A stretch of 37,686 bases of DNA from DATLBY01 sp035526665 (lineage in GTDB: Bacteria; Acidobacteriota; Terriglobia; Bryobacterales; Bryobacteraceae): positions 1 through 37,686 of the forward strand of contig DATLBY010000032.1 of the NCBI GenBank assembly GCA_035526665.1, in the 5' to 3' direction. The translations under genes and the position numbers were made by a program. A model generated the notes under the pieces. It saw only the letters and a program-made list of their open reading frames with translations, did no database searches and was not told the origin of the DNA. This document shows positions 17,188-25,496 of the stretch, piece after piece. Every line of letters begins with the position of its first letter. The first letter of the stretch is position 1.

Positions 17188-17700
17188 GTGAGTCCTTCCT
17201 TAATCATCCTGAAGCGGACGGTGATTTTGCCGAAGGCACAGTGGAGAGCGCGATCGACCCGGCGTACTTTGGATCCGCTCGCGATTGAGCAACCGGTGCA
17301 CAATGCTCTGCAGGAATGGCGCGGGTCGTCCATTTCACCGGCCATCGTGGAGTCGGAAATCGACATCAACGGGACGGAGACGCGGCAGATCGCAGTACGA
17401 AAGGCCAAACGGACCGATTCGAGCGGCGTATTCCAGATTGAGTATGTGGGCAAAGATGTGAGATTGACGTTGCTAGAGGAGGCTTGTAGCAGGGAGGTGC
17501 ACTGGCCGAGGCGACCTTCCCGCTATTTGGTTACCCTGACAGTCTGGAAACCGGTGCGTGTCCTGCTGAACGGGCAGGCCGATTGGGATAGAGAGCGCTA
17601 CTACTACCTGCAGGACTATCATGTGCTGGCCTGCGACCATTCACAGGAAGCTTTGTCGCCGGGGATGCAATTCTTCGATCTGCAGGCGGATCTGATGTGA
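17188..17700 (+). CDS. Hypothetical protein
   Basis: This frame of 170 codons begins at GTG 17188 and ends at TGA 17698-17700. The first ~35 residues are arginine-rich and may not belong, since no ribosome binding site is visible; GTG 17221 is one alternative start. The body reads as real protein, with alternating strand-like segments (YLVTLTVWKPVRVLLNGQ) and aromatic clusters (RYYYLQDYHVL). There is no signal peptide, membrane segment or catalytic motif. It lies 32 bases after the anti-sigma gene on the same strand and could be transcribed with it. No family was recognised. Confidence 0.5.
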   Translation: MSPSLIILKRTVILPKAQWRARSTRRTLDPLAIEQPVHNALQEWRGSSISPAIVESEIDINGTETRQIAVRKAKRTDSSGVFQIEYVGKDVRLTLLEEACSREVHWPRRPSRYLVTLTVWKPVRVLLNGQADWDRERYYYLQDYHVLACDHSQEALSPGMQFFDLQADLM

Positions 17701-17718
17701 GCTGAGGCCGCGAAGCCG

Positions 17719-18738
17719 CTAGGCAGTGTCTTTGACGGCTGCTACCACCGTGTCGGTGAACTGCGACGTGCTGGCTGTGCCCCCGACATCGGAAGTCAGG
17801 CCTTCGCGGCGCGCGTAGACCGCTTCGATGGCATTCTGCAGACGGAGTGCGGCGCCCTCCTCTCCCAGATGTTTCAGCATCATGACGGCGGACAACATTA
17901 AGGCCGTGGGATTTGCGATTCCCTTGCCGGCGATATCCGGAGCGCTGCCGTGCACGGCTTCGAATACGGCGTTCTTTTCGCCCATGTTCGCTCCGGGCAC
18001 GATGCCAAGGCCGCCTACCAGACCGGCCCCCAGATCGGACACGATATCTCCGTACAAGTTTGGCAGCAGCAGGATGTCAAACGTCTCGGGACGCATCACT
18101 AATTGCATTGCGGCATTGTCCACAATCAATTCCTTGTACTCAATGCCGGGATGCTCCTGCGCCACTTCCCGGCAGCAGCGCAGGAAGAGTCCATCGCTCA
18201 ACTTCATGATGTTCGCTTTATGGACGGCGGTCACTTGCCTACGCCCGTTGCGCGCAAATGCGAAGGCGGCTTTGGCAATCCGGATGGAGGCTACGCGCGT
18301 AATGATTTTCAGGCTCTCCACCACGTCGGTGATAATCTCGTGCTCCAGCCCGGAATAGACATCCTCAGTGTTCTCGCGGAAGATCACCATATCGATCTTC
18401 ACATCCATATAGCGCGTCTTTACGCCGGGCATGGTTCGCACGGGCCGCACGTTGGCAAACAGGTCGAGCTTCTTGCGCAGCGCGACATTCACGCTCGGGA
18501 ATCCGCCGCCGATCGGCGTGGCGACAGGCCCTTTCAGGCCCACGTGAGTTCTCGCCAGGGAATCCAGTACATGCTGGGGAAGCACCTGCCCCGATTTCTG
18601 AATGATATCGGCTGTGAGTTCGGCGCGCTGCCACTCGATGTTTACGCCGGTCGCGGCGACTGCGCGAACGGCCGCGTCCGCTACCTCCGGACCAATGCCA
18701 TCCCCGGGTATGAGCGTCACTGAATAAGACACACTCAA
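17719..18738 (-). CDS. NAD-dependent isocitrate dehydrogenase
   Basis: The protein has up to 339 residues of the isocitrate/isopropylmalate dehydrogenase family. Visible marks are LIPGDGIGPEV near the start, the substrate segment LRKKLDLFANVRPV and FRENTEDVYSGLEHE. The metal-binding NLYGDIVSDLGAGLVGG and nucleotide loop HGSAPDIAGKGIANP follow. The FRENTEDVYSGLEHE and VVESLKIITR segments match NAD-type isocitrate dehydrogenases (as in mitochondrial IDH3) better than LeuB. It oxidises isocitrate to 2-oxoglutarate in the TCA cycle. The longest frame starts at TTG 18738, but a TATAAT lies on this strand at 18743-18738, so GTG 18732 or GTG 18720 (giving TLIPGDGIG after the initiator) is more likely. 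The gene is divergent from purH. Confidence 0.85.
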   Translation of the reverse strand: MSVSYSVTLIPGDGIGPEVADAAVRAVAATGVNIEWQRAELTADIIQKSGQVLPQHVLDSLARTHVGLKGPVATPIGGGFPSVNVALRKKLDLFANVRPVRTMPGVKTRYMDVKIDMVIFRENTEDVYSGLEHEIITDVVESLKIITRVASIRIAKAAFAFARNGRRQVTAVHKANIMKLSDGLFLRCCREVAQEHPGIEYKELIVDNAAMQLVMRPETFDILLLPNLYGDIVSDLGAGLVGGLGIVPGANMGEKNAVFEAVHGSAPDIAGKGIANPTALMLSAVMMLKHLGEEGAALRLQNAIEAVYARREGLTSDVGGTASTSQFTDTVVAAVKDTA

Positions 18739-18768
18739 TTATAACGGGCATGTGAAAATAGGGGATTC

Positions 18769-20319
18769 ATGCCCAGAATTCAGCGCGCGCTACTCAGCGT
18801 TACGGATAAGACCGGTCTGGTCGAATTTGCCGGCGGACTCAGCCGCCTCGGTGTGGACCTGCTCTCAACGGGTGGAACCGCGGCCCTACTCCGGCAGGCG
18901 GGGATCCCTGTTCGCGATGTGGCGGAAGTCACTCAGTTTCCTGAGATGCTCGATGGCCGGGTCAAGACGCTTCATCCAAAGATCGCCGCTGGAGTGCTTG
19001 CCATCAGAAGCAACCCGGCACACATGCGATCGCTGGAACAGCACTCCATCGGCCCAATCGACATGGTAGTAGTGAATTTGTACGCTTTTGACAAGGCCGC
19101 GGCGAATAAAAAAGCGCCGGTTCACGAACTGATCGAAAACATTGATATCGGCGGGCCGACAATGATTCGCGCGGCAGCCAAAAACTATCAGGATGTGGCG
19201 GTGGTGGTCTCGCCCGAAGACTACGCCGGGATCCTGGAAGAGATGCGCGGCACGTCCCAGCTATCCGTGGCCACCTGCTGGCGTCTGGCGAAGCAAGCCT
19301 TTTCGGTGACCGCCGCCTATGATCGCGCGATATCCGCGCGCCTGGCCAGCATCCAGTTTGACGAGGACTACTTTCACGAAGAAGAATCGCCGCTGCCGGA
19401 AATCCTGGACATTCGGGCGGCCCGCTGCATGAGCCTCCGCTATGGCGAAAACCCCCATCAATCCGCTGCGCTTTACTCCACTGGCGGAGCGGGCATCGCC
19501 GGTGCAGAACAGCTTCATGGCAAAGAGTTGTCCTATAACAACCTGGTGGATCTGGACGCGGCTTGGCAGCTGATTCAGGAGTTCGAGCGGCCCGCGGCAG
19601 CCATCATCAAGCACACCAATCCCTGCGGCTGCGCCGAGCAGGAGACGCTGGTAGCCAGCTACCGCAAAGCTTTCGACGCCGACCCGGTGTCCGCCTTTGG
19701 AGGGGTGCTGGCATTCAACCGTACATTGGACGAAGCGACTGCCGCCGAAATATCGAAGACCTTCATTGAGGCGATCGCTGCCCCGGATTATTCCGCCGAG
19801 GCGCTCGTGCTCCTGCGTGCGAAAAAGAATCTGCGGCTGCTCAAGGTAGGAGCGGCCGCGGAGGAGCCGGTGATCAAGTCCATCACGGGAGGGTTCCTCG
19901 CCCAGACCGCGGACGCTCACCGGCTGGACCGCACCGGGCTAGTGGTTAAGACAGATCGCCAACCGTCCGACGAGGAATGGGCGGCGCTGGAATTTGCCTG
20001 GAAAATTGTGAAGCACGTGAAGTCGAACGCGATTATCTATGCAAACGCGGGGCAGAGCGTCAGCGTGGGCGCGGGCCAGATGAGCCGCGTGGATTCCGTG
20101 AAGGTGGGAGCAATGAAAGCAGTGCTTCCCTTGCAGGGCACGGTGCTTGCCTCGGATGCCTTCTTCCCGTTTCCGGATGGTGTGGAGCAAGCGGCGCAGC
20201 ACGGAATTACAGCTGTAATTCAGCCGGGCGGCAGCGTCCGGGATGAGGAAGTGATTGCCGCCGCTAACCGCCTGGGACTTGCCATGGTGTTCACCGGAGT
20301 GCGGCATTTCCGGCATTAG
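18769..20319 (+). CDS. purH: Bifunctional AICAR transformylase / IMP cyclohydrolase
   Basis: The 516-residue protein has the full PurH layout. The N-terminal IMP cyclohydrolase (MGS-like) domain starts RALLSVTDKTGLVEFA and contains LSTGGTA, DGRVKTLHPK and NIDIGGPTMIRAAAKN. The C-terminal transformylase domain has LRYGENPHQSAALY, the IKHTNPCG catalytic segment and a closing QPGGSVRDEEVI. It performs the last two steps of de novo IMP synthesis: formylation of AICAR with 10-formyl-tetrahydrofolate, then ring closure. A GGGG run lies about five bases before ATG 18769. Its stop is five bases from the convergent stop of the sensor kinase gene. Confidence 0.97.
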   Translation: MPRIQRALLSVTDKTGLVEFAGGLSRLGVDLLSTGGTAALLRQAGIPVRDVAEVTQFPEMLDGRVKTLHPKIAAGVLAIRSNPAHMRSLEQHSIGPIDMVVVNLYAFDKAAANKKAPVHELIENIDIGGPTMIRAAAKNYQDVAVVVSPEDYAGILEEMRGTSQLSVATCWRLAKQAFSVTAAYDRAISARLASIQFDEDYFHEEESPLPEILDIRAARCMSLRYGENPHQSAALYSTGGAGIAGAEQLHGKELSYNNLVDLDAAWQLIQEFERPAAAIIKHTNPCGCAEQETLVASYRKAFDADPVSAFGGVLAFNRTLDEATAAEISKTFIEAIAAPDYSAEALVLLRAKKNLRLLKVGAAAEEPVIKSITGGFLAQTADAHRLDRTGLVVKTDRQPSDEEWAALEFAWKIVKHVKSNAIIYANAGQSVSVGAGQMSRVDSVKVGAMKAVLPLQGTVLASDAFFPFPDGVEQAAQHGITAVIQPGGSVRDEEVIAAANRLGLAMVFTGVRHFRH

Positions 20320-20324
20320 TTGTT

Positions 20325-23243
20325 CTAGGCGCGAATAGGCGCCTTCTCGACAGCTGCCGCGTTTGCCCGTTCTCTGTCTTCCGGCATCTGCCACCGCTCC
20401 AACGCACGCTGCAGTTGGAGCACGTCCACAGGCTTACTGACGTAATCGTCCATCCCGGAAGCCAGGCACCTCTCCCGGTCGCCTGCCTGGGCATTGGCGG
20501 TCATTGCAATGATGACTGTATGGCGTGTTCCGGCTTCCCCCCGGCGAATCTCCTCGGTGGCGGCAAAGCCGTCCATCTCAGGCATGTGGCAGTCCATAAG
20601 AACCACATCGTAAGGAATCCTCGCCAGAGCCTCCAGAACCTCCGCCCCGTTGGCCACAACGTCGGCCCGATAACCCAGATGCCGCAATTGCATGATGGCG
20701 ACTTTCTGGTTCACCATGTTGTCTTCGGCGATGAGAACGCGCGTCTGCGAGACCGGCTTCAAAGCGGCCGGCTCTAGAGGGACGGTCACGCTCGGTGCGG
20801 CCCCGGGCGCGGCCAGAAGTTTCGTGAGGCAGTCATAGAGTTGCCGCTGGCGTACTGGTTTCACCAGATACGCTCCCAGACCCGCCTTCGCCGCCTCGCA
20901 GTCTTCTCTCTGGCCGAAGGAGGGCATCAGGACCAACTGGAGGGCCGCCAGGCGGGGATCCGCCTTAATCGCCCGCGCCAACTCCAAGCCATTCATCTCC
21001 GGCATCAACACATCCAATAACGCTACGTCGAAGGGCCAGCCGGTGTCGTGTGCTTCGCGCAGGAACGCCAGGCCGGATTTTCCGCTATCCACCGCGGTGG
21101 GGAGCATTCCCCAGGACGAGGTCTGGTGGACTAGGATTTTACGGTTTGTGGCGTTGTCATCCACCACCAGCACCCGCAACCCCTTCAGGCTTGTCAATGG
21201 AATATGGGCCGTATTCGTGTCTTCTCTCTGTTTTTGCAAGTGCAGGGTAAACGAGAAGCAAGAACCTTTACCGGGTTCGCTCCGCACGCTGATCGCGCCG
21301 CCCATCATCTCCACCAATTGTTTTGAAATCGCCAGGCCCAAACCGGTTCCGCCGTACTTGCGTGTGGTGGTGCCGTCCGCCTGCACAAACGCCTGAAACA
21401 GATTGCGCTGCGCCTCGGATGATATGCCCACGCCTGTATCCCGCACAGCGAATCGTACTACTGCTTCGGAAACCGTTTCGCTTACCTTGCTGCAGCAGAG
21501 GACGGCTTCACCGGCCTCAGTGAACTTGACGGCATTACTGATCAGATTCGTCAGCACCTGCCGCAGCCGTCCAGCGTCGCTTCGCAGCCGGGTTGGAACG
21601 TCGGAATGAACCAGCGACGCCAGTTCAATCCCCTTGGCCTGGGCCCGTTCGGCCAACAGCTCCACGCTCGACTCCACAACCTCACGCAGATCGAAATCCT
21701 CCATTTCGAAATGGAGCTTACCGGCTTCGATTTTAGAAAAGTCGAGAATGTCGTTGATAATCACCAGCAGCGATTCGCCACTGGAACGGATGATCTCGGC
21801 GTACTCTTTCTGCTCCGCCGTCAGCTCCGAATCCAGCAGCAGTCCGGTCATTCCGATCACTCCGTTCATGGGGGTGCGGATCTCATGACTCATATTGGCT
21901 AAAAATTCAGCTTTCAACCGGGCAGACTCCAACGCTTTGTCGCGCGCCTGCTCCAGATCAGTCTGCATTTGCACTCGTTCGGTAATATCGTGGGCGGTCC
22001 CGGTCATTCGAACCGCGTTTCCATCCGCATCAAACGCCACCTTACCAGCCGCCCGAATCGTTGCAACGGAGCCGTCTTTCCTGATCACGCGGTTGTCAAA
22101 GCTGGGAAATATTCCGGTTCGTATGGCGGAGGCGACGTTATCGTCCACAAATTGGCGGTCGTCAGGGTGGATATGATCTAGATAGGCCTCGTAGGTGCCT
22201 CCGAATTCTTGCGGCTGCAGGCCGAAGACGCGGTACAATTCGTCGGACCACGTCACCTTGTTCTGCCGGATGTCCCACTCCCAACTGCCCACGTGAGCGA
22301 TTTCCTGGGCATCCAGCAGCCGGCTTTCGTTCGCGGCCGAGATCTGGCGGGCGTTGTCCAGATCCCTCATCATGTTGTTAAAGGAGTGAGCTAATTCTCC
22401 AAACTCATCTTTAGAATTGATTCTGACTATATCGTGCAGGTTTCCGGCGGCGACCTGCCTAGTGGCTTTTCTCAGAACCCGTAAAGGAGTCATGACAACT
22501 GTCGCGAGCACCGCCCAGGCAATGAAACCAACCACCAGCGCGAAAAAAAGCGCCGCGGCGATTTGCTGCCTAGTGGCCGTCAAAATCTTCTTGCTCTCGA
22601 TCTGGGCATAGGAAGTCTGCTCGAGTTGGATGTTCATCAAGGTGTTAGTGCTTTCATCCAATCCTGTAAAGAGATCATCCGCCGATGTAACTAAATTCTG
22701 GTTGACCGCACCCATTTTTTCTTCGCGCAGTAAAGATGAAATCTGGCCGACCGTGGAGAGGAGCAAAGGATAGTCGCGCCGTATATTTCGCAGCGCGTTT
22801 TGTTCCCTGGTTACTTGGTCCTCCAGCTTTCCATATCGGCTAAGCATCTCGCGCATATCCGGCTGGGCGGCCAAGGTGTGTTCCTGTTCGTATTTTGCGA
22901 GCAAAACCGAAAAATCTTTTTGGCGAGCTGAAATCTCAATTAGTGCGCGCTCCCGGTGTTTTCCAGACAAGTGAATGGCTTTGAGCGTTGCGATTCGCAT
23001 CATATCGAGGCAGTCGTTTACTGCTTCGGCCTGCATCAGCGGCAAGATTGCATCCTGATGCATCGATTGCAGACGTTGGCCCAACAGACTTGCATTGTGC
23101 AGCGCTACGGTTCCCAGAACCCCGGTGGCCAAGCCAATCACTAAACACAGCGTCAATGCTATTTTTGCGCGAACCTTCAGGCGAGACCCTATTCGCTCAA
23201 AAACTCTCGGATCCAGCTTCAGTTGCAACGAGTGGGGTTCCAC
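20325..23243 (-). CDS. Hybrid sensor histidine kinase with two receiver domains
   Basis: The 972-residue membrane kinase starts at GTG 23243. Membrane segments lie at about 27-48 and 227-250, and enclose a four-helix-bundle-like periplasmic sensor. HAMP follows (TPLRVLRKATRQVAAGNLHD), then a PAS domain (~315-420: GSWEWDIRQNKVTW, HPDDRQF). The HisKA domain has the phospho-acceptor His453 in SHEIRTPMNG. The HATPase domain shows NLISNAVKFTE, DTGVGIS and GGTGLGLAIS. Two receiver domains follow, with Asp744 (LLDVLMPEMNG) and Asp884 (LMDCHMPEMDG). No HPt domain is present, so relay to an output regulator needs another protein. It lies 67 bases downstream of the slipin gene on the same strand. The ligand is unknown. 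Confidence 0.95.
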   Translation of the reverse strand: MEPHSLQLKLDPRVFERIGSRLKVRAKIALTLCLVIGLATGVLGTVALHNASLLGQRLQSMHQDAILPLMQAEAVNDCLDMMRIATLKAIHLSGKHRERALIEISARQKDFSVLLAKYEQEHTLAAQPDMREMLSRYGKLEDQVTREQNALRNIRRDYPLLLSTVGQISSLLREEKMGAVNQNLVTSADDLFTGLDESTNTLMNIQLEQTSYAQIESKKILTATRQQIAAALFFALVVGFIAWAVLATVVMTPLRVLRKATRQVAAGNLHDIVRINSKDEFGELAHSFNNMMRDLDNARQISAANESRLLDAQEIAHVGSWEWDIRQNKVTWSDELYRVFGLQPQEFGGTYEAYLDHIHPDDRQFVDDNVASAIRTGIFPSFDNRVIRKDGSVATIRAAGKVAFDADGNAVRMTGTAHDITERVQMQTDLEQARDKALESARLKAEFLANMSHEIRTPMNGVIGMTGLLLDSELTAEQKEYAEIIRSSGESLLVIINDILDFSKIEAGKLHFEMEDFDLREVVESSVELLAERAQAKGIELASLVHSDVPTRLRSDAGRLRQVLTNLISNAVKFTEAGEAVLCCSKVSETVSEAVVRFAVRDTGVGISSEAQRNLFQAFVQADGTTTRKYGGTGLGLAISKQLVEMMGGAISVRSEPGKGSCFSFTLHLQKQREDTNTAHIPLTSLKGLRVLVVDDNATNRKILVHQTSSWGMLPTAVDSGKSGLAFLREAHDTGWPFDVALLDVLMPEMNGLELARAIKADPRLAALQLVLMPSFGQREDCEAAKAGLGAYLVKPVRQRQLYDCLTKLLAAPGAAPSVTVPLEPAALKPVSQTRVLIAEDNMVNQKVAIMQLRHLGYRADVVANGAEVLEALARIPYDVVLMDCHMPEMDGFAATEEIRRGEAGTRHTVIIAMTANAQAGDRERCLASGMDDYVSKPVDVLQLQRALERWQMPEDRERANAAAVEKAPIRA

Positions 23244-23253
23244 GTGAACACAT

Positions 23254-23272
23254 ATCGGCCCACCCGGCCGAT
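23254..23272 (-). other. Small perfect hairpin between slipin and kinase genes
   Basis: ATCGGCC (23254-23260) and GGCCGAT (23266-23272) form a seven-base-pair stem with a five-base loop in the 67-base gap. No T-run follows in the minus direction. It could trim or attenuate the transcript between the two genes, or mean nothing. Confidence 0.3.
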
Positions 23273-23310
23273 GGAGTATTCAGATTTGTCCTATGCAAAC
23301 GGAGGCCATC

Positions 23311-24216
23311 TCATCCTTTTTCCCGATGCAGCGCGGCCGTGCCCAGCATGCCGCCTAGCCCCATCGTCTCCACGGCCGACGAAGGCACGATTACCATGGA
23401 GCCTTTCTCTTTGATCGCCTCATACAACATATTCATCGCCCGCAGATGCAGGGCTACAGGATTGTCCTGATAGACGCGCGCCGCCTGGGCGAATTTTTCC
23501 GAGATCTCGGTCTCTGCCGTGCCCAGAATGATGCGCGCCTGCCGCTCGCGTTCCGCTTGGGCCTGCCGGGACATGGCGTCTTCCAGATCTGGCGGAATCT
23601 TCACATCGCGAATCTCAACCGATTGGACGGTAATGCCCCAGCCGGTGGTCTTCTCGTCGAGGATCCTCTGCAGCTCGTGGCCCATGGTTTCCCGCTCGGT
23701 GATCAACTGCGCCAGTTCGTGGCGTCCGATGGACTCGCGCAAGGCCGTCTGCGCGCTCATCGCGATGGCATGATAGAAATCCTCTACCTCGAGAATGCAC
23801 TTCTCGGCGTTCCACACGATCCAGAAAACGATCGCGTCCACATTTACGGGGACGGTATCTTTTGTGAGTGTCGATTCGGCCGATACATCGGTCACGCGCA
23901 CGCGCTGGTCCACGAACTTACTCAGCGAATCAATCACCGGAATTATGTGGAAGACCCCCGGCCCGCGCAGACCGCGGTACTTGCCGAGACGCAGCACGGC
24001 TACCTTCTGCCACTGGTCCGCTACTTTAATGGAGAAGAGGAAGTACACTCCAATGAGCCCGCAGACGAACACCGGCCACGGTCGCTCAAACACCGCGACA
24101 CCCGCGATTCCGAGCGCCATCATCAGTGCGAATAACAGTCCGCCTACCGAACTCACTGGCTGAATGTCGGCGCTTGGTCTTCTGACTGTCACAAATGGAT
24201 TGATTGTGGTATTCAT
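23311..24216 (-). CDS. SPFH/band-7 family slipin (stomatin-like) protein
   Basis: The 301-residue protein starts at ATG 24216, which overlaps the GntR stop (ATGA) and has AGGAGG about seven bases upstream. Two hydrophobic segments at about 24-43 and 48-63 anchor it in the membrane. The band-7 domain follows: WQKVAVLRLGKYRGLRGPG, then TKDTVPVNVDAIVFW and QTALRESIGRHELAQLI. It ends with a coiled coil (EDAMSRQAQAERERQARI) and a segment typical of slipins (IVPSSAVETMG). Such proteins assemble into ring- or cage-like membrane scaffolds and affect membrane microdomains or nearby proteases. No NfeD-type membrane protease partner is adjacent. Instead it is coupled to a GntR regulator, which suggests stress- or signal-dependent expression. 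Confidence 0.92.
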   Translation of the reverse strand: MNTTINPFVTVRRPSADIQPVSSVGGLLFALMMALGIAGVAVFERPWPVFVCGLIGVYFLFSIKVADQWQKVAVLRLGKYRGLRGPGVFHIIPVIDSLSKFVDQRVRVTDVSAESTLTKDTVPVNVDAIVFWIVWNAEKCILEVEDFYHAIAMSAQTALRESIGRHELAQLITERETMGHELQRILDEKTTGWGITVQSVEIRDVKIPPDLEDAMSRQAQAERERQARIILGTAETEISEKFAQAARVYQDNPVALHLRAMNMLYEAIKEKGSMVIVPSSAVETMGLGGMLGTAALHREKG

Positions 24217-24623
24217 TGTTTGCCTCCTGTGTCCTTCTCCCGCATCCAATCTTTCAAAATCTCGTGAATCTCGTCCAGGCTGAAGCCTTCACCGCCAGCC
24301 TGCGAGAGGAAACCGCTCACCATCTGCGTCAACCGCCGGCGCCGCAGCGTTTCATCCTGCTTCACTTTTTTGTGAGTGAGGAACGTGCCGGTCCCCTGTT
24401 GGGTGGCCAGGATGCCGCGAATCTCCAGCTCCTTGTAGGCGCGCACCACCGTGTTTGGATTGATCGATAGATCCACTGCAAGCTGGCGAACAGTCGGCAA
24501 CTGCGAACCGCTCTCCAGCGCACCCGACGCCATCGCCAGCAGTACTTGATCGATCAGCTGCCGGTAAACGGGAACGCCGCTGTTGGTATCCAGGGTGAAC
24601 CGGAATGGCTTGGCGTTTCCCAT
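24213..24623 (-). CDS. GntR-family transcriptional regulator, YtrA-like
   Basis: The 136-residue protein has an N-terminal winged helix-turn-helix (VPVYRQLIDQVLLAMASG, then LPTVRQLAVDLSINPNTVVR, then QQGTGTF). A short helical C-terminal tail replaces a full ligand-binding domain, as in the YtrA subfamily. YtrA-type repressors usually control ABC transporter genes, so coupling with a slipin is less usual. The stop overlaps the slipin start. A strong inverted repeat sits inside its own promoter (24632-24659), so it probably represses itself and the slipin. Confidence 0.92.
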   Translation of the reverse strand: MGNAKPFRFTLDTNSGVPVYRQLIDQVLLAMASGALESGSQLPTVRQLAVDLSINPNTVVRAYKELEIRGILATQQGTGTFLTHKKVKQDETLRRRRLTQMVSGFLSQAGGEGFSLDEIHEILKDWMREKDTGGKQ

Positions 24624-24631
24624 CTGGGATT

Positions 24632-24659
24632 ATTGTACTAGTTATCTAGTACACTGCAA
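24632..24659 (-). promoter_or_regulatory. Promoter with embedded inverted-repeat operator for gntR-slipin
   Basis: On the minus strand, TTGCAG (24659-24654) and TACAAT (24637-24632) are spaced by 16 bases and form a good sigma-70-type promoter ahead of the GntR start at 24623. A perfect inverted repeat, TGTACTAG-TTAT-CTAGTACA (24634-24653), fills the spacer and enters the -10 box. A dimeric GntR protein bound there would block polymerase. The link to the adjacent regulator is inference from position. Confidence 0.75.
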
Positions 24660-24702
24660 GTGTTTTTTTTGAGGGGATTACCGGCGTGCTACCTGTGCTT
24701 GA

Positions 24703-24717
24703 TATTATTAAATAATA
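24703..24717 (+). promoter_or_regulatory. Candidate operator of the toxin-antitoxin pair
   Basis: TATTATT-A-AATAATA is a perfect 15-base palindrome directly before the antitoxin gene. It also contains TATTAT, a possible -10 box. RHH antitoxins bind short palindromes at their own promoters, so autoregulation here is likely but inferred. Confidence 0.55.
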
Positions 24718-24732
24718 GTGACGTTGGAGCCT

Positions 24733-24993
24733 ATGAGGACCACTACGAATCTATCTATTACGCTTCCACCGGAGATGCTCGAAAGTTTCCAGAAGCTCGC
24801 CAAGGCGGAAAACCGGACAATGAGCGAACTCGTTCGGGAAGCCCTTCGAAATTACGAAAAACAAAGGCGGCGTGAGCTTATTGCGGAGGCCCGCGAGCGT
24901 GCCGGGGAGCAGGGCATCAAGGAAGAGGACGTTGTGCGAATTATCCGGGAGTATCGCAGGGAAGAGCGGGAGAAGAATAAAGCTCGCTCATGA
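24733..24993 (+). CDS. Ribbon-helix-helix (CopG-like) antitoxin
   Basis: The protein has 86 residues from ATG 24733 (GGAG ends three bases upstream); an in-frame GTG at 24718 is an alternative. The N-terminal strand and two helices (TTTNLSITLPPEMLESFQK, then NRTMSELVREALRNYE) are a classic RHH DNA-binding unit. The C-terminal half is highly charged and helical (REYRREEREKNKA), suited to wrap the toxin. It should neutralise the PIN protein encoded next and repress the operon. Stop and toxin start overlap as ATGA (24990-24993), the normal type II arrangement. Confidence 0.88.
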   Translation: MRTTTNLSITLPPEMLESFQKLAKAENRTMSELVREALRNYEKQRRRELIAEARERAGEQGIKEEDVVRIIREYRREEREKNKARS

Positions 24994-25496
24994 GAGCGAC
25001 TCTCGACACGAATGCCTTTGTGTCGGCGCTCAACTTCGGCGGCGTCCCAGAGCAAATCCTCGATCTGCATACCGACGAGAAGTTCGTTCTATGTATCTCA
25101 CCTGCGATTATCGACGAGATTAGACGCATCCTTGCTGATCGCTTCGAATGGCCGGAGAAGAGCATCGTAACCGCTCTTGAACCCATTCTTTCCCGTGCTG
25201 TCACAATCGAGCCGAAGCTGATGGTAGCCGTGTGCGCTGACCCTGACGACAACCACATTCTTGCATGCGGTATCGATTCACAATCTGATTTCATCGTGAC
25301 CGGGGAAGATCACCTGCTACGGCTTGGCGAGTTCGATGGCATCCGGATCGTCAAACCGCGGGAGTTTCTTGACATCATTCGGATTAAACTGTTGTATAAG
25401 GTGCGTTTTACTTGGCGAAAGCATACTATTTCACCACCTTCGGCAGCGCGAAAGCCACATAGGCGCCGGGAATCTTCACCTGTGTGGTTGGAGTGA
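24990..25496 (+). CDS. PIN-domain toxin (putative ribonuclease of a type II system)
   Basis: The 168-codon frame contains a PIN domain of the COG1569 type: Asp6 (LDTNAF), Glu43 (IIDEIRRIL) and the acidic cluster DPDDN near 84-88. SDFIVTGEDHL at 99-109 follows. These acids would bind divalent metal and cleave RNA. Homologous character ends near residue 130 (REFLDII). The last ~38 residues are basic and overlap, in antisense, the 3' end of the PQQ dehydrogenase gene. So the natural stop was probably lost, or the end is a chance read-through. The antitoxin is directly upstream. Confidence 0.85.
   Translation: MRATLDTNAFVSALNFGGVPEQILDLHTDEKFVLCISPAIIDEIRRILADRFEWPEKSIVTALEPILSRAVTIEPKLMVAVCADPDDNHILACGIDSQSDFIVTGEDHLLRLGEFDGIRIVKPREFLDIIRIKLLYKVRFTWRKHTISPPSAARKPHRRRESSPVWLE

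Noticed and set aside
20327..20344. AGGCGC/GCGCCT hairpin between purH and the sensor kinase as a bidirectional terminator
   Set aside because: It lies inside the last codons of the kinase gene and has no T-run on either side.
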